Below are positions 7,798 through 15,617 of a DNA stretch of 21,513 bases, piece after piece (within the stretch, counting starts at the first letter, position 1; each line of letters starts with the position of its first letter). Position numbers and translations under genes: made by a program. Source of the stretch: JARRQB01 sp965368585 (GTDB lineage: Bacteria; Pseudomonadota; Gammaproteobacteria; Chromatiales; Chromatiaceae); assembly GCA_965368585.1 (NCBI GenBank), contig CBDUNM010000083.1, positions 1 through 21,513 on the forward strand. Direction: 5' to 3'. The notes beneath the pieces were generated by a model. It had not been told where the DNA came from. It ran no database searches and worked only from the letters and a program-made list of their open reading frames with translations.

Positions 7798-8313
7798 GTC
7801 AACGAACTTACCAAGCAGCCCACTAGTCTCGATCATTGGCCGACAACGACGGAGATTCCGGCGTTGCCGGGTCTGATCACGGCCGCGCTGGGCATGGGGG
7901 AATGAGCCTCGCGCTTCTTGCTCTGACGGTGGTGCCGGGGCTACAGTTACCGTTGGCCGGGACAATGACATTCAGTGCCGCGGCAGTACGACTTGCACCA
8001 TAGGCGGATCTAACACGTACTGGTGGTCCTGGGCGAGGTCGCACTATTCGTCGCCTTGTTTCATGGCTCAAACCGTATCCGAACCGCGCGATTTAACGTT
8101 GCCTTATGCAAGGCAGTAACCATCGGGCATCCCGTGCTGCGTCATTGTGTTCAAAATCGCGCACGCAAGCGCAGCCTCCGTCTTCTGCGATGACATCGTG
8201 CGACAGCGCATCAGTCTTCCATCCTGACTGAGTGAACGGTACAAATGCAGGGGCCATACGGACGGACCCGAACAATGCAATCCGTAAATACAGTGGGGCG
8301 GTTTGGCGTCTGA
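7798..8313. other. Degenerate tail of the Mrp operon, no intact gene
   Basis: No complete gene was found. One frame ends ...LPGLITAALGMGE with its TGA overlapping an ATG (ATGA at 7902-7905), the junction style of Mrp operons. The following frame (7902-8003, MSLALLALTVVPGL...) starts like the first helix of an MnhD-type subunit but stops after 33 residues. The rest, up to the convergent DUF21 gene at 8314, shows nothing recognisable. Calling this MnhC/MnhD remains is inference from position and hydrophobicity only. Confidence 0.35.
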
Positions 8314-9339
8314 CTACGTGTAGCGATTTATCCCTTTGAGAAGGCGCCCCAAGAGGTCGGCGCCGGTTATGATCTTGCGTAAGTCCGGTGTCCAGACTAA
8401 CACCACATCTTTCACCAGGGCACCATCGTGTGCCACGTCTTCGCTATCAGATAATTTCAGCCGTAACATGATATCGCCCAAAGGTTCGGTGTCGTCGAGG
8501 ACCAGGATCGGGCGATGGCAATAACGATAAGGGTCAAAGGCTAGGTCAAGGTTGAGCAGTGCGGCTCGCAACAAGCCATCGGCGTCGACCACCAGGCGTG
8601 GGTGATCCTGCTCGTCCGTAAGCACGACCCAGGAATGACCGGAGCGGTTGAGTTGCTGCAGAAAAGGGTCATCCGGCACCCGCTCTATCGCGGGCATGAC
8701 CGGCTGGTCGGCACTCATTGGCAAGCGGATAATACTGTCCTGGCTGATAATTTCACCCTCAGCACTGGCTGGCAGTTCGTCGATGGCGAGGAAGTTCAGC
8801 GCGCCCACACCTTCGACGACTGCGACCTCGGCTGTTTCCGATTCGATGTGCTTGCGAATCATGGCCCGCAGATCCTTTTCACGCATGTAATGGACGCCTT
8901 CCTTGCCCAACCAAAGGTCAAGGACCCAGGCGCAAGGCTTTGCCACCGGATATAGAAGCCATTGGTAAAACCGCAACAGCGGCGTCAGTCGCGAGGCCAT
9001 CTGTTTGGCATGGCGCGAGAAATAGGCCTGGGGGCCGATTTCCCCGAACAGGGTGATCGCAATCGTGGAAAACAGAAAAGCGCTTATGCCAGCCAGCACG
9101 GAATCGGACAGCAAGGTCAACAGTACATTGATGGCGACATTGCCCCAGAGGATCGTGGTCAGCAAAAAGTTTGAATCCTCACGCATGGAGAGGATCTCTT
9201 CTGCCTGTTTGTCACCCTGGGCTGATTCAATCTCCAACTGCATCCGGCTGAGACTGAAGAAAGCCAGATTGAGGCCGGAAAAACAGGCCGACTGGCTGAT
9301 ACAGAATACGATTCCCAACCAAGTCAATAGATTCATCAT
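8314..9339 (-). CDS. CNNM/DUF21 membrane protein with CBS-pair region
   Basis: A 341-residue protein. The N-terminal DUF21/CNNM membrane domain has helices at about 4-24, 60-80 and 84-105 and the signature SACFSGLNLAFFSLSRMQLE, a variant of the family's S-x-x-F-S-G-x-E pattern in which Asn replaces the acidic residue. A GEIGPQAYFSRHA stretch corresponds to the family's E-x-x-P-K motif. From about residue 190 there is a CBS-like pair (DSIIRLPMSADQPVMPAIER..., HSWVVLTDEQDHPRLVVDADGLL). It lacks the C-terminal CorC_HlyC domain of full-length relatives (usually 400-450 residues). Members are linked to Mg2+/Co2+ resistance or efflux, with CBS domains binding adenine nucleotides; the ion here is not known. 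An AGGTG sequence precedes the ATG. The upstream region contains the structured element at 9599-9845. Confidence 0.88.
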   Translation of the reverse strand: MMNLLTWLGIVFCISQSACFSGLNLAFFSLSRMQLEIESAQGDKQAEEILSMREDSNFLLTTILWGNVAINVLLTLLSDSVLAGISAFLFSTIAITLFGEIGPQAYFSRHAKQMASRLTPLLRFYQWLLYPVAKPCAWVLDLWLGKEGVHYMREKDLRAMIRKHIESETAEVAVVEGVGALNFLAIDELPASAEGEIISQDSIIRLPMSADQPVMPAIERVPDDPFLQQLNRSGHSWVVLTDEQDHPRLVVDADGLLRAALLNLDLAFDPYRYCHRPILVLDDTEPLGDIMLRLKLSDSEDVAHDGALVKDVVLVWTPDLRKIITGADLLGRLLKGINRYT

Positions 9340-9923
9340 TAGCTGAACACCTATTTTTTACAGAACCTATTCGTGCTGTGTTGATCGTCCCGACCCGCAT
9401 TGTCGGTAAATAAAGACGCCTTCAAAAATCGGTTGCGCACCCGGCGATCTGCAGATGCGACAGCAACCGCCCCACGGGGTGTACGCGCCCAACAGTCGGC
9501 ACCGGGGACGGGTGACATGGGGCAAGCGGGGTAGGGGGTCGGCATTCCACGACGGAGGATAGAGAAGGTTGCCTTAAGGAACAAGACTGTCTAGCCCACA
9601 TGTTGCACCAGCCGATCGGGGACGGGCGCGAATGCATCGGCAGGGATGCGGCGCAAGTCCTGCTCGGGGCGCATTCTCGAACCTACAGTTTGTCCCCCGT
9701 CCCCGATCTATCCGGGCCCTCGCTGGTCCAGGCACGCTGGGACTTGCCCTTCACTCAGACCATAGCTGCGGCTATGGGTTTCCCTCCAGGGCGGCATCCA
9801 AACGCACCTGGCCCACGCGATCATCCCGGATACTGGTGCAACATGCAGGCAAAGTGTCCGCATTCGGCGATAAATAGCAATTCGACAGAAACATGATGAG
9901 TTTTCTTACCGCTGCTGACCGGG
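9340..9923. other. Non-coding gap containing a structured three-way-junction element
   Basis: There is no credible gene between the DUF21 gene (start 9339) and the GntP gene (stop 9924). Open frames across it match no family and follow the palindromic structure. The main content is the element at 9599-9845. The stretch 9340-9598 is GC-rich with only small palindromes (for example ATCTGCAGAT near 9450). A CTGAC-CGG-GTCAG hairpin at 9915-9927 overlaps the GntP stop codon but has no following T-run on the coding strand. Confidence 0.6.
9599..9845. ncRNA. Candidate structured RNA / structured repeat with perfect three-way junction
   Basis: Three perfect helices enclose the element. P1 is CATGTTGCACCAG (9599-9611) with CTGGTGCAACATG (9833-9845). 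P2 is GATCGGGGACGGG (9614-9626) with CCCGTCCCCGATC (9696-9708). P3 is TATCCGGG (9709-9716) with CCCGGATA (9825-9832). The helices abut exactly, with only CC at 9612-9613 unpaired at the junction. Inside the P2 arm, GAATGC/GCATTC (9630-9635/9671-9676) and GCAGG/CCTGC (9640-9644/9659-9663) continue the stem. Inside the P3 arm there is CCATAGC-TGCG-GCTATGG (9760-9777) and CCAGG/CCTGG (9786-9790/9807-9811). Such an architecture suggests a folded RNA or a cruciform-forming repeat, not a coding sequence. The transcribed strand is unknown; on the minus strand it could be the DUF21 leader. I do not recognise a known riboswitch or RNA family. Confidence 0.6.
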
Positions 9924-11384
9924 TCAGAATGTCCCGAATATTGTGCCTAGCGTGATCAGGATAACCAGTGCAATGATGGGTCCAGCTACGGCGACCATGA
10001 AGATGTCCAGATAAGAATGCCGATGGGTCAGCTTACAGATCGACAGCAAGGTGATGACGGCGCCGTTGTGAGGCAGCGCGTCGAGACCGCCGGTTGCGAC
10101 TGAGGTGACACGGTGGAGCAGTTCCGGGCTGATGCCTGCCTCTCTTCCCAGCGTGAGATAGGTATCACCCAAGGTCTGGAGTGCAATGCTCATGCCGCCC
10201 GAGGCGGATCCGGTAATGCCGGCAAGCACGTTGACCGCGACGGCCAGTGATACCAGTGGGTTGTCAGGAGTTATACCAAGTACCGTATCCCGGATGGCAC
10301 CAAAACCGGGCAGGGAAGCTATCACAGCTCCGAAACCCACCAGAGAGGCCGTGTTGAAAATAGGCAGCACCGATGCATTTGCGCCGTCGTCCAGACTGCG
10401 CTTGAACCCTTCCCGCAGCCGCTTGCTGACAACGACCAGATAGACGTTTGCCAGCAGCAGCGCACAGATGATCGCCCATATTCCTTTGACCGAGGCCATT
10501 GTGGTCGCACCATACTCGGGCAGGGCGAGATAAGTGGCATCCATTCGCGGGAAAAAAATACTCGACAGCAGGTAATTTACGATTACGACCATCAGGATGG
10601 GCGATACCGCGAGCCAGAACGACAGTGGCTGCGCGGTAACGTTTGGCGATTCGGTTGGCCCGACTTCCATCAGATCGTACCCCTCCCCTTGCGCGTGCTC
10701 CCGCAGCTCTCGCAATGGTGGGCGGGTCGCCTGCACGGCAAGCGTGTCGTATCCTTCCTCGGCATGCGCAGCCCGACGCGAGCGGTAGCTGAGCCAGCCA
10801 ATACCAACCCCGAACATGATCAGGCCGGTGATGAAACCCAAACCCGGGGCGGCGAAAGGCGTCGTGTTGAAGTAAGGCATCGGGATCGCGTTCTGTATCG
10901 CCGGCGTTCCCGGTAATGCGGTCATGGTGAAGGTAAAGGCGCCCAGCGCAATCGTCGCAGGGATGAGCCTCTTGGGGAGATTCGCAGCGCGAAACATCGC
11001 TGTCGCGATCGGATAGACAGCGAAAGCGACGACGAATAGCGACACGCCGCCATAGGTGAGCAGCGCGCAGGCCAGCGCTATCGCAAGTATGGCATTGCGG
11101 GCGCCCAACAGATCCACAAAACGAGTTGAAATTGTGGTTGCTGCGCCGGAGTCCTCCATGAAACGCCCGAAGATCGCGCCCAGCAGAAATAGCGGGAAGT
11201 ACAATGCAATGAATCGTCCGGCCGCCGGCATGAATATCTGCGTATAGCTTGCCACGATGGGTGAGCCAAGCTCGAAGACGACAGCCACCGCCGCCACCAG
11301 CGGAGCCAGAACCAGTACGCTGATGCCTCTATAGGCGAGATAAATCAGCAGGCTCAATGCAACAGCGATACCGGCGATGTTCAT
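9924..11384 (-). CDS. GntP-family permease
   Basis: A 486-residue membrane transporter with about 12 helices across its whole length and the GntP family pattern. The N-terminus is IAGIAVALSLLIYLAYRG. A GRFMEDSGAATTIS segment follows the first helices. There is a TALPGTPAIQNAIP loop, and the C-terminal half has GITGSASGGMSIALQTLG and GGLDALPHNGAVITLL. GntP members are proton symporters for gluconate and related hydroxy or keto acids; some are annotated as D-beta-hydroxybutyrate permeases. The start ATG overlaps the stop TGA of the upstream patatin gene (ATGA), so the two are translationally coupled. Pairing with a patatin-like hydrolase recalls clusters for 3-hydroxybutyrate or polyhydroxybutyrate use. 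No hydroxybutyrate dehydrogenase is present in this window, so the substrate is inference. Confidence 0.9.
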   Translation of the reverse strand: MNIAGIAVALSLLIYLAYRGISVLVLAPLVAAVAVVFELGSPIVASYTQIFMPAAGRFIALYFPLFLLGAIFGRFMEDSGAATTISTRFVDLLGARNAILAIALACALLTYGGVSLFVVAFAVYPIATAMFRAANLPKRLIPATIALGAFTFTMTALPGTPAIQNAIPMPYFNTTPFAAPGLGFITGLIMFGVGIGWLSYRSRRAAHAEEGYDTLAVQATRPPLRELREHAQGEGYDLMEVGPTESPNVTAQPLSFWLAVSPILMVVIVNYLLSSIFFPRMDATYLALPEYGATTMASVKGIWAIICALLLANVYLVVVSKRLREGFKRSLDDGANASVLPIFNTASLVGFGAVIASLPGFGAIRDTVLGITPDNPLVSLAVAVNVLAGITGSASGGMSIALQTLGDTYLTLGREAGISPELLHRVTSVATGGLDALPHNGAVITLLSICKLTHRHSYLDIFMVAVAGPIIALVILITLGTIFGTF

Positions 11385-12454
11385 GAAAGCAAGTCTCCAA
11401 AACCATCGTCCGATATGTTGGCATAATCGTCCAGCAGTTCAATGGTGGAACGCTGCCCCAGACTCTGCCGGTTTTCTTCAAGCCAGGCATCAGCCGCCTG
11501 AAAACCGATATCGTGCAGTCGACTGATCAAACTCCACCCAGAACCGAGCTTGCTGGACGCGCCTAGCGGGCGCATTTCTTTCTGTGCCTCGATCCGATGC
11601 AGAAACAGCGTGTCAATCCGGGCGAACAGGGGGGCCTTGTAGCTATGGCCGGAATCCTCCTCTTCCTTGAGCAAGCGCTTGATCAGTGCGACCGTCCGCA
11701 ACTCTTGATTTAAACTGCTGTTGAAACTGATTTCGTTGATCCTGTCGATGATGTCATGCGATGTGCGCGGAATGCCCGGACGCTCCACTGGATTTATCTG
11801 TACCAGGATCAAGTCGTGCGGTTCGCTTTCCGCAATCAGTGGCAGCAACGCCGGATTGGCTGCATAACCGCCATCCCAGTAGGCCTCGTTTTCAATCTCT
11901 ACGGCGTGGAAGAGGAAGGGCAGGCAGGCAGACGCGAGCACAGCATCCAGGCTGATATCGGTGTTGCGGAAAATCCGGTTATTTCCCGTACTCACATTGG
12001 TTGCATTGACGAACACTTTTGGTTCTTCGAGGTTGTGTATCAGGTCGACATCGACATGCTTTGCCAGTAAATCGCGAAGTGGATTGATATTCCAGGGGTT
12101 GAGTTGGTAGGGAGAGATGAGCCGTGACATGACATCGAAAAACTTCAGCATTGGCGACCCGTTTGGCATCCATGGCTCAAACAGTGCATCCAATGGTGTT
12201 TGTTGCAACAGGCTGCGTGAACCGGCTCGGCTTATCGCTTTCCAAAAAGCGGTCAATGCTTCCCGCGCGCCCTGCCGGCCGCCAACACCAAAACCGGAGG
12301 CGAGCACGACCGCGTTCATTGCACCTGCGCTGGTCCCGCTCAGACCACCGATTCGAACGTCGGGGTCTGCAAGCAGTCGGTCCAGGACGCCCCAGGTAAA
12401 AGCTCCATGTGAGCCGCCTCCCTGGAGAGCCAGATCTATACTGTGTTCGGCCAT
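11381..12454 (-). CDS. Patatin-like phospholipase/acyl hydrolase
   Basis: A 357-residue predicted serine hydrolase. The oxyanion-hole motif GGGSHGAF is at residues 12-19. The nucleophile elbow GTSAG at 40-44 places the catalytic serine at Ser42. The DGG motif near 194 (YWDGGYAANP) supplies the catalytic aspartate, so the Ser-Asp dyad is complete. There is no signal peptide, indicating cytoplasmic action. The family cleaves ester bonds in lipids; members in similar clusters are also suspected in polyhydroxyalkanoate turnover. The last codons overlap the GntP permease start by four bases, so both are made from one message. The ATG at 12454 starts at the usual distance from the GGG motif. A weak purine stretch precedes it. 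Confidence 0.93.
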   Translation of the reverse strand: MAEHSIDLALQGGGSHGAFTWGVLDRLLADPDVRIGGLSGTSAGAMNAVVLASGFGVGGRQGAREALTAFWKAISRAGSRSLLQQTPLDALFEPWMPNGSPMLKFFDVMSRLISPYQLNPWNINPLRDLLAKHVDVDLIHNLEEPKVFVNATNVSTGNNRIFRNTDISLDAVLASACLPFLFHAVEIENEAYWDGGYAANPALLPLIAESEPHDLILVQINPVERPGIPRTSHDIIDRINEISFNSSLNQELRTVALIKRLLKEEEDSGHSYKAPLFARIDTLFLHRIEAQKEMRPLGASSKLGSGWSLISRLHDIGFQAADAWLEENRQSLGQRSTIELLDDYANISDDGFGDLLS

Positions 12455-12569
12455 GCAAGATTAACCTGTGGGTGGCGAATTGCTAATACTATACGCAACG
12501 ACACGCAGTTAGCGGGATTGATCTCGATAGCAAGCTCTCCTACGCTAACGCCTATGAGAAGATCTACCG

Positions 12570-13187
12570 ATGCTGTTCTTACAACTCGTCGTGGACGTCG
12601 CGCGGCTTGTCGGTTCTGGCGGTGCGAGGGCAATCGCTGCCGGTAGTCTGCTGATGAAGCAGCAATTGCTGGTGCTCAGTCGCGCCCGGCATTCGGTCAC
12701 CGACCGTGTTCTGTTCGCCCTTTGGTCGCTGTTTTTGAGTCCTCAACGCATCGGCAGGGCGGCCGTCATTCTCAAGTCGTCGACCCTATTCCGATTCCAC
12801 GCGGTGCTCGTCAAGCGCAAATTGTCGCTGCTCTATACACCCCGTAATAGGACGAAGCCCGGACCGCGAGGTCCGCCCGAGTAGTTGATCCGGGTCATCG
12901 TGAAGCTGAAACGGCGCAACCGGCGTTTCGGCTGCCCGAGGATCGCGCAGCAGATCGCCTATCCCTTCGGTGTAGCGATCGACAAGGATGTCGTGCGCCG
13001 CGAGCTCGAAAAGCACTACCATCCAGGTCCGGGCGGCGACAGCGGTCCGTCTTGACTGCCGGTCATCGGCCTCGCGAAGGACGGCCTCCGGAGCGTCGAT
13101 CTGTTTCGTCGCAAATAGATTCGACTTCAAACGCACTGGGTACTGGTCGCCATGGTTCAGCGCACCCGACGGAAATTAGTATGTTAA
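12570..13187 (+). pseudogene. Integrase/transposase (DDE type) N-terminal half with in-frame stops
   Basis: A single frame from ATG 12570 keeps family-like sequence across three nonsense codons: TAG 12882-12884, TGA 13053-13055 and TAG 13116-13118. It ends at TAA 13185. Recognisable parts are SLLMKQQLLVLSRARH, RIGRAAVILKSSTLFRFHAV, KPGPRGPPE, RRNRRFGCPRIAQQIAYPFG, DKDVVRRELEKHYHP, LRSVDLFRRK and THWVLVAMVQRTRRK. This order is that of the proteobacterial integrase-core transposases, where the (W)SVDLFR aspartate is the first residue of the DDE triad. The C-terminal half, including the remaining catalytic residues, is absent. Because the frame is preserved, decay here is mainly by point mutation. 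Confidence 0.85.
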
Positions 13188-13217
13188 CCGCACGTGTGCG
13201 TCGATTTTTTGGCAGAG

Positions 13218-13328
13218 CTAGACGAGTGCGGTGCCGATTAGAAACATCGCCACAGCTGCCACGATCTGCACGGTGCGCAGCGTGTGACTTTGTGTCACAC
13301 GACAGCGCTGGTTGTCTGAACGCAGTTA
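13218..13328 (-). pseudogene. Possible C-terminal fragment of a membrane protein
   Basis: On the minus strand a frame ending at TAG (13218-13220) reads HTLRTVQIVAAVAMFLIGTA and then LV-stop, a clear membrane helix ending a protein. It opens only after a TAA about 36 codons upstream and has no good start. It could be the last helix of a lost membrane protein, but the match to any family is not specific. Confidence 0.2.
13281..13301. repeat. Perfect hairpin CGTGTGAC-TTTGT-GTCACACG
   Basis: An 8-bp perfect stem with a 5-base loop lies between the integrase relic and the Tn3 relic. No T-run follows on either strand, so it is not a typical terminator. It might be a transposon-end or operator remnant. 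Function is unknown. Confidence 0.4.
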
Positions 13329-13479
13329 TGTCGACCTGGCGGCGCCGTCCCGATTCCTGCCGGTGCCTGTAAGCCCCCAGGTCAGCGTGGCCTTGGGTCC
13401 GTCCCGGTCGGGCTGCGCTGGAGCGGTGGCGGCTTGGGCAGGCTTCACGCTGCCCAAGGAGCGCTTTGGGGAGTTGATC

Positions 13480-13610
13480 GTTGGTGCATCGATGCTTCGC
13501 AAGCTCGACAGCTACGCGCGCCAAAACGGCTTGGGCGTTATCCTGCGTGAGCTGGGCCGCATCGCGAGCGTACGCTGTGTATCCTTGACTGGCTGCAAAG
13601 CGTCGAATGG
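13480..13610 (+). pseudogene. Tn3-family transposase (TnpA) C-terminal fragment
   Basis: The frame gives ASMLRKLDSYARQNGLGVIL followed by RELGRI, which matches the highly conserved MLRKL-x-Y-x-RQN-x-L-x-x-A-LRELGRIERT stretch near the C-terminus of Tn3 TnpA. At about 13570 the match moves to another frame and continues TLCILDWLQSVEW, the conserved TLF-x-LDWLQ segment, so there is at least one indel. Upstream and downstream sequence no longer resembles TnpA. Only about 45 codons of a roughly 1000-residue protein are left, with no terminal inverted repeats or resolvase seen. Confidence 0.8.
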
Positions 13611-13904
13611 TCCCGCTGGCACGCCAGACCCAGACTGCGGTCGATACAGGTATTCGTGCCGATCACATTCCGGGTACACACAGCGATGGTATGACGGGTA
13701 GGTCTGTCGTCAGAGGAACCTGGATAGCGGGCATGGTCTTCAAGACCCAATTCCTGATGAGGTACTGGCGAGCGGATTTCCATCAAGGCCTGGACCCATC
13801 ATAGGGATCCCGCTGAACGAGGCCGGAAATACGCACCCAGTCGAACCCTCACGCCAGACACGCGGTCAGCTTGCAAGCCGGGGAGAGTCCATGTAAACAA
13901 ACCG
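13611..13904. other. No gene seen
   Basis: This stretch lies between the Tn3 relic and the convergent Kef-type antiporter gene. The plus frame after DWLQSVEW is open to a TGA near 13690 but matches nothing. No hairpin with a T-run serving as terminator for the antiporter gene was recognised. Confidence 0.5.
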
Positions 13905-15617
13905 CTAATCGTTCGGAACATCTTCGCGCACCAGTTTGTAGCCGCTTGACCTTACACTCTCAATCAATAAATCAACATTGTCGGCGGGGGCGCCAAGGAT
14001 CTGCAGCGCTGCCCCTCCAAGACGCAAGCTCGCCTCGATGGCTTCCGGAAACGCCTGGGTCGCTCCGGCTGCAAGCAGTTGAGAGCTAGCTTCGAGGTCC
14101 CGTGCACGCACGATAACCGGTACGCGTGGGTAGTTGTCGCGCAGAAATGAGACTGCGCGCAACGCCATAGGGGGATGGTCGACGGCAATCACGACCAGCG
14201 AGGCCCGCTCTGCATGGGCGGCAGCGAGCAGTTCCGGGTCGGAGATATCGCCGTACAGAACATGTTCGCCAGCGGCCCGCGCCTGTGCGACGCGCGCCGG
14301 TCGGGTGTCAAAGGCGACATACGAAATGCCGCTCGTCTGCAGCAGCGTGGCTACGGTGTGTCCCATACGTCCATACCCGCCGATCAGTACCCGTGGCTCC
14401 GGCGAATCCAGCATGTTGCCGGGTACGTCTTGCCGTTTGCCGTGCCCGGACTCGAGCCAATTCGCCAGATTGTTACCAAAACGCACCAACAACGGGGTTA
14501 CCAGCATACTGAGGGAGATAACACCCACGGCCATAACAAAGTCGGCCTGCTCGACCACGCCCAGCACCAAGGCAGATCCAAACAGGACGAAACCAAACTC
14601 GCCGGCCTGGGCCAGCGACGTGGTGATACGTATGGAGTCGCTTCGTGTATAACCGAAGGCGAGGGCCAGCGGAAACAATACGACCAGTTTGATGCCGATG
14701 AGGGCAGCGGTATGTCCGAAATATTCGAGTGGCCGCTCAGCCATTTCGCCGAGGTCGATGGACATGCCCACGGCAACGAAAAACAGGCTCATCAACAGTC
14801 CTTTGTAAGGCTCGACGAGCGCGCGAACCTGCACATTGTAACGTGACCCGGAAAGCAGCATGCCCATGATAAAAGCGCCCAGCGCCATGGATAGTCCTGC
14901 CTGGTGCATAGCCCAGGCGGCCAGAAAAACCGCCGTCAGCACCGCTAGCAGAAAGCCCTCGCGATTGCCATGGCCGGCCAGCCACTCCAAGGTATATGGA
15001 ACGACTCGAAGGCCGAAGAGGCCCAGTAGGGCGAACATGCCGCCGAGGATGAGCAACTGCTCCCATAGCGGGATGCCAGTGGCAATGGGGGCCTTGCTGG
15101 ACAACAGCGGCACCAAGGCGAGTAGCGGTACGACAGAAAGGTCCTGCATCAACAGGATCGCGAATGTGCCGGTGCCATGTTTGCTCGCAAGCTCGCCGCG
15201 CTCTTGTAGCAGTTGCATGACAAAGGCGGTGGAAGAAAGCGAGAGGGTGAGACCAATCAGCAGCGCTGTCTCCCAGGATTCAACGCCCGATGAGACATAC
15301 GCTGTTATGGCGACACCAACCATCAATATTTGCAGTGACCCCAGACCGAACAGATCCCGGCGAAGCGACCACAGACGGTTTGGCTTCATTTCCAGGCCAA
15401 GCACAAAAAGCAATAGCACCACACCCAACTCAGCGAAATTGCGAACATCATCTACATGGGCGGTTACGTAGGGCCCCGGGGAGTGAGGGCCGACCACCAC
15501 GCCCGCAACCAGCAATCCCAGTATCGAACCGAGACCGAGGTGACGAAAAAGCGCGACGGCCAACGACGTAACAGCCAGCAGCAGTAAGGCGGACACGATA
15601 AAATTATCCAGGTGCAC
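13905..15617 (-). CDS. Kef-type CPA2 monovalent cation/proton antiporter with RCK domain
   Basis: A 570-residue membrane protein. It has 12-13 hydrophobic helices up to about residue 385, with the CPA2 signatures LGLGSILGLLVAGVVVGPHS, ELGVVLLLFVLGLEM, SLSSTAFVMQLL and the conserved Gln158-Asp159 in FAILLMQDLSVVPLL. An RCK domain then begins with GYGRMG at 414-419 and an acidic residue in VAFDTRPARV. The C-terminal extension (AIEASLRLGGAAL) resembles that of KefB/KefC. The protein likely exchanges K+ for H+ under control of a bound nucleotide. It differs clearly from the other CPA2 gene at 3550-5205, which has a different order of charged residues and a shorter tail. Translation starts at GTG 15617, preceded by a GAGAA purine run. 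A strong hairpin lies 43-78 bases upstream. No KefF/KefG-like partner is adjacent. Confidence 0.93.
   Translation of the reverse strand: MHLDNFIVSALLLLAVTSLAVALFRHLGLGSILGLLVAGVVVGPHSPGPYVTAHVDDVRNFAELGVVLLLFVLGLEMKPNRLWSLRRDLFGLGSLQILMVGVAITAYVSSGVESWETALLIGLTLSLSSTAFVMQLLQERGELASKHGTGTFAILLMQDLSVVPLLALVPLLSSKAPIATGIPLWEQLLILGGMFALLGLFGLRVVPYTLEWLAGHGNREGFLLAVLTAVFLAAWAMHQAGLSMALGAFIMGMLLSGSRYNVQVRALVEPYKGLLMSLFFVAVGMSIDLGEMAERPLEYFGHTAALIGIKLVVLFPLALAFGYTRSDSIRITTSLAQAGEFGFVLFGSALVLGVVEQADFVMAVGVISLSMLVTPLLVRFGNNLANWLESGHGKRQDVPGNMLDSPEPRVLIGGYGRMGHTVATLLQTSGISYVAFDTRPARVAQARAAGEHVLYGDISDPELLAAAHAERASLVVIAVDHPPMALRAVSFLRDNYPRVPVIVRARDLEASSQLLAAGATQAFPEAIEASLRLGGAALQILGAPADNVDLLIESVRSSGYKLVREDVPND

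Noticed and set aside
9599..9845. M-box, yybP-ykoY or cobalamin riboswitch
   Set aside because: None of the conserved core motifs of these classes were found on either strand, although the position ahead of an ion-transport gene made them worth testing.
9599..9845. MITE or IS remnant with 13-bp terminal repeats
   Set aside because: Not excluded, but internal helices that abut exactly at the terminal repeat are better explained by a folded RNA or structured repeat. No target-site duplication was evident.
9600..9896. 98-codon open frame across the structured element
   Set aside because: No family resemblance and no ribosome-binding site; its sequence is dictated by the inverted repeats.
13189..13210. 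Intrinsic terminator (CGCACGTGTGCG then six T)
   Set aside because: The stem is only four or five base pairs with almost no loop, and there is no active gene upstream on that strand.
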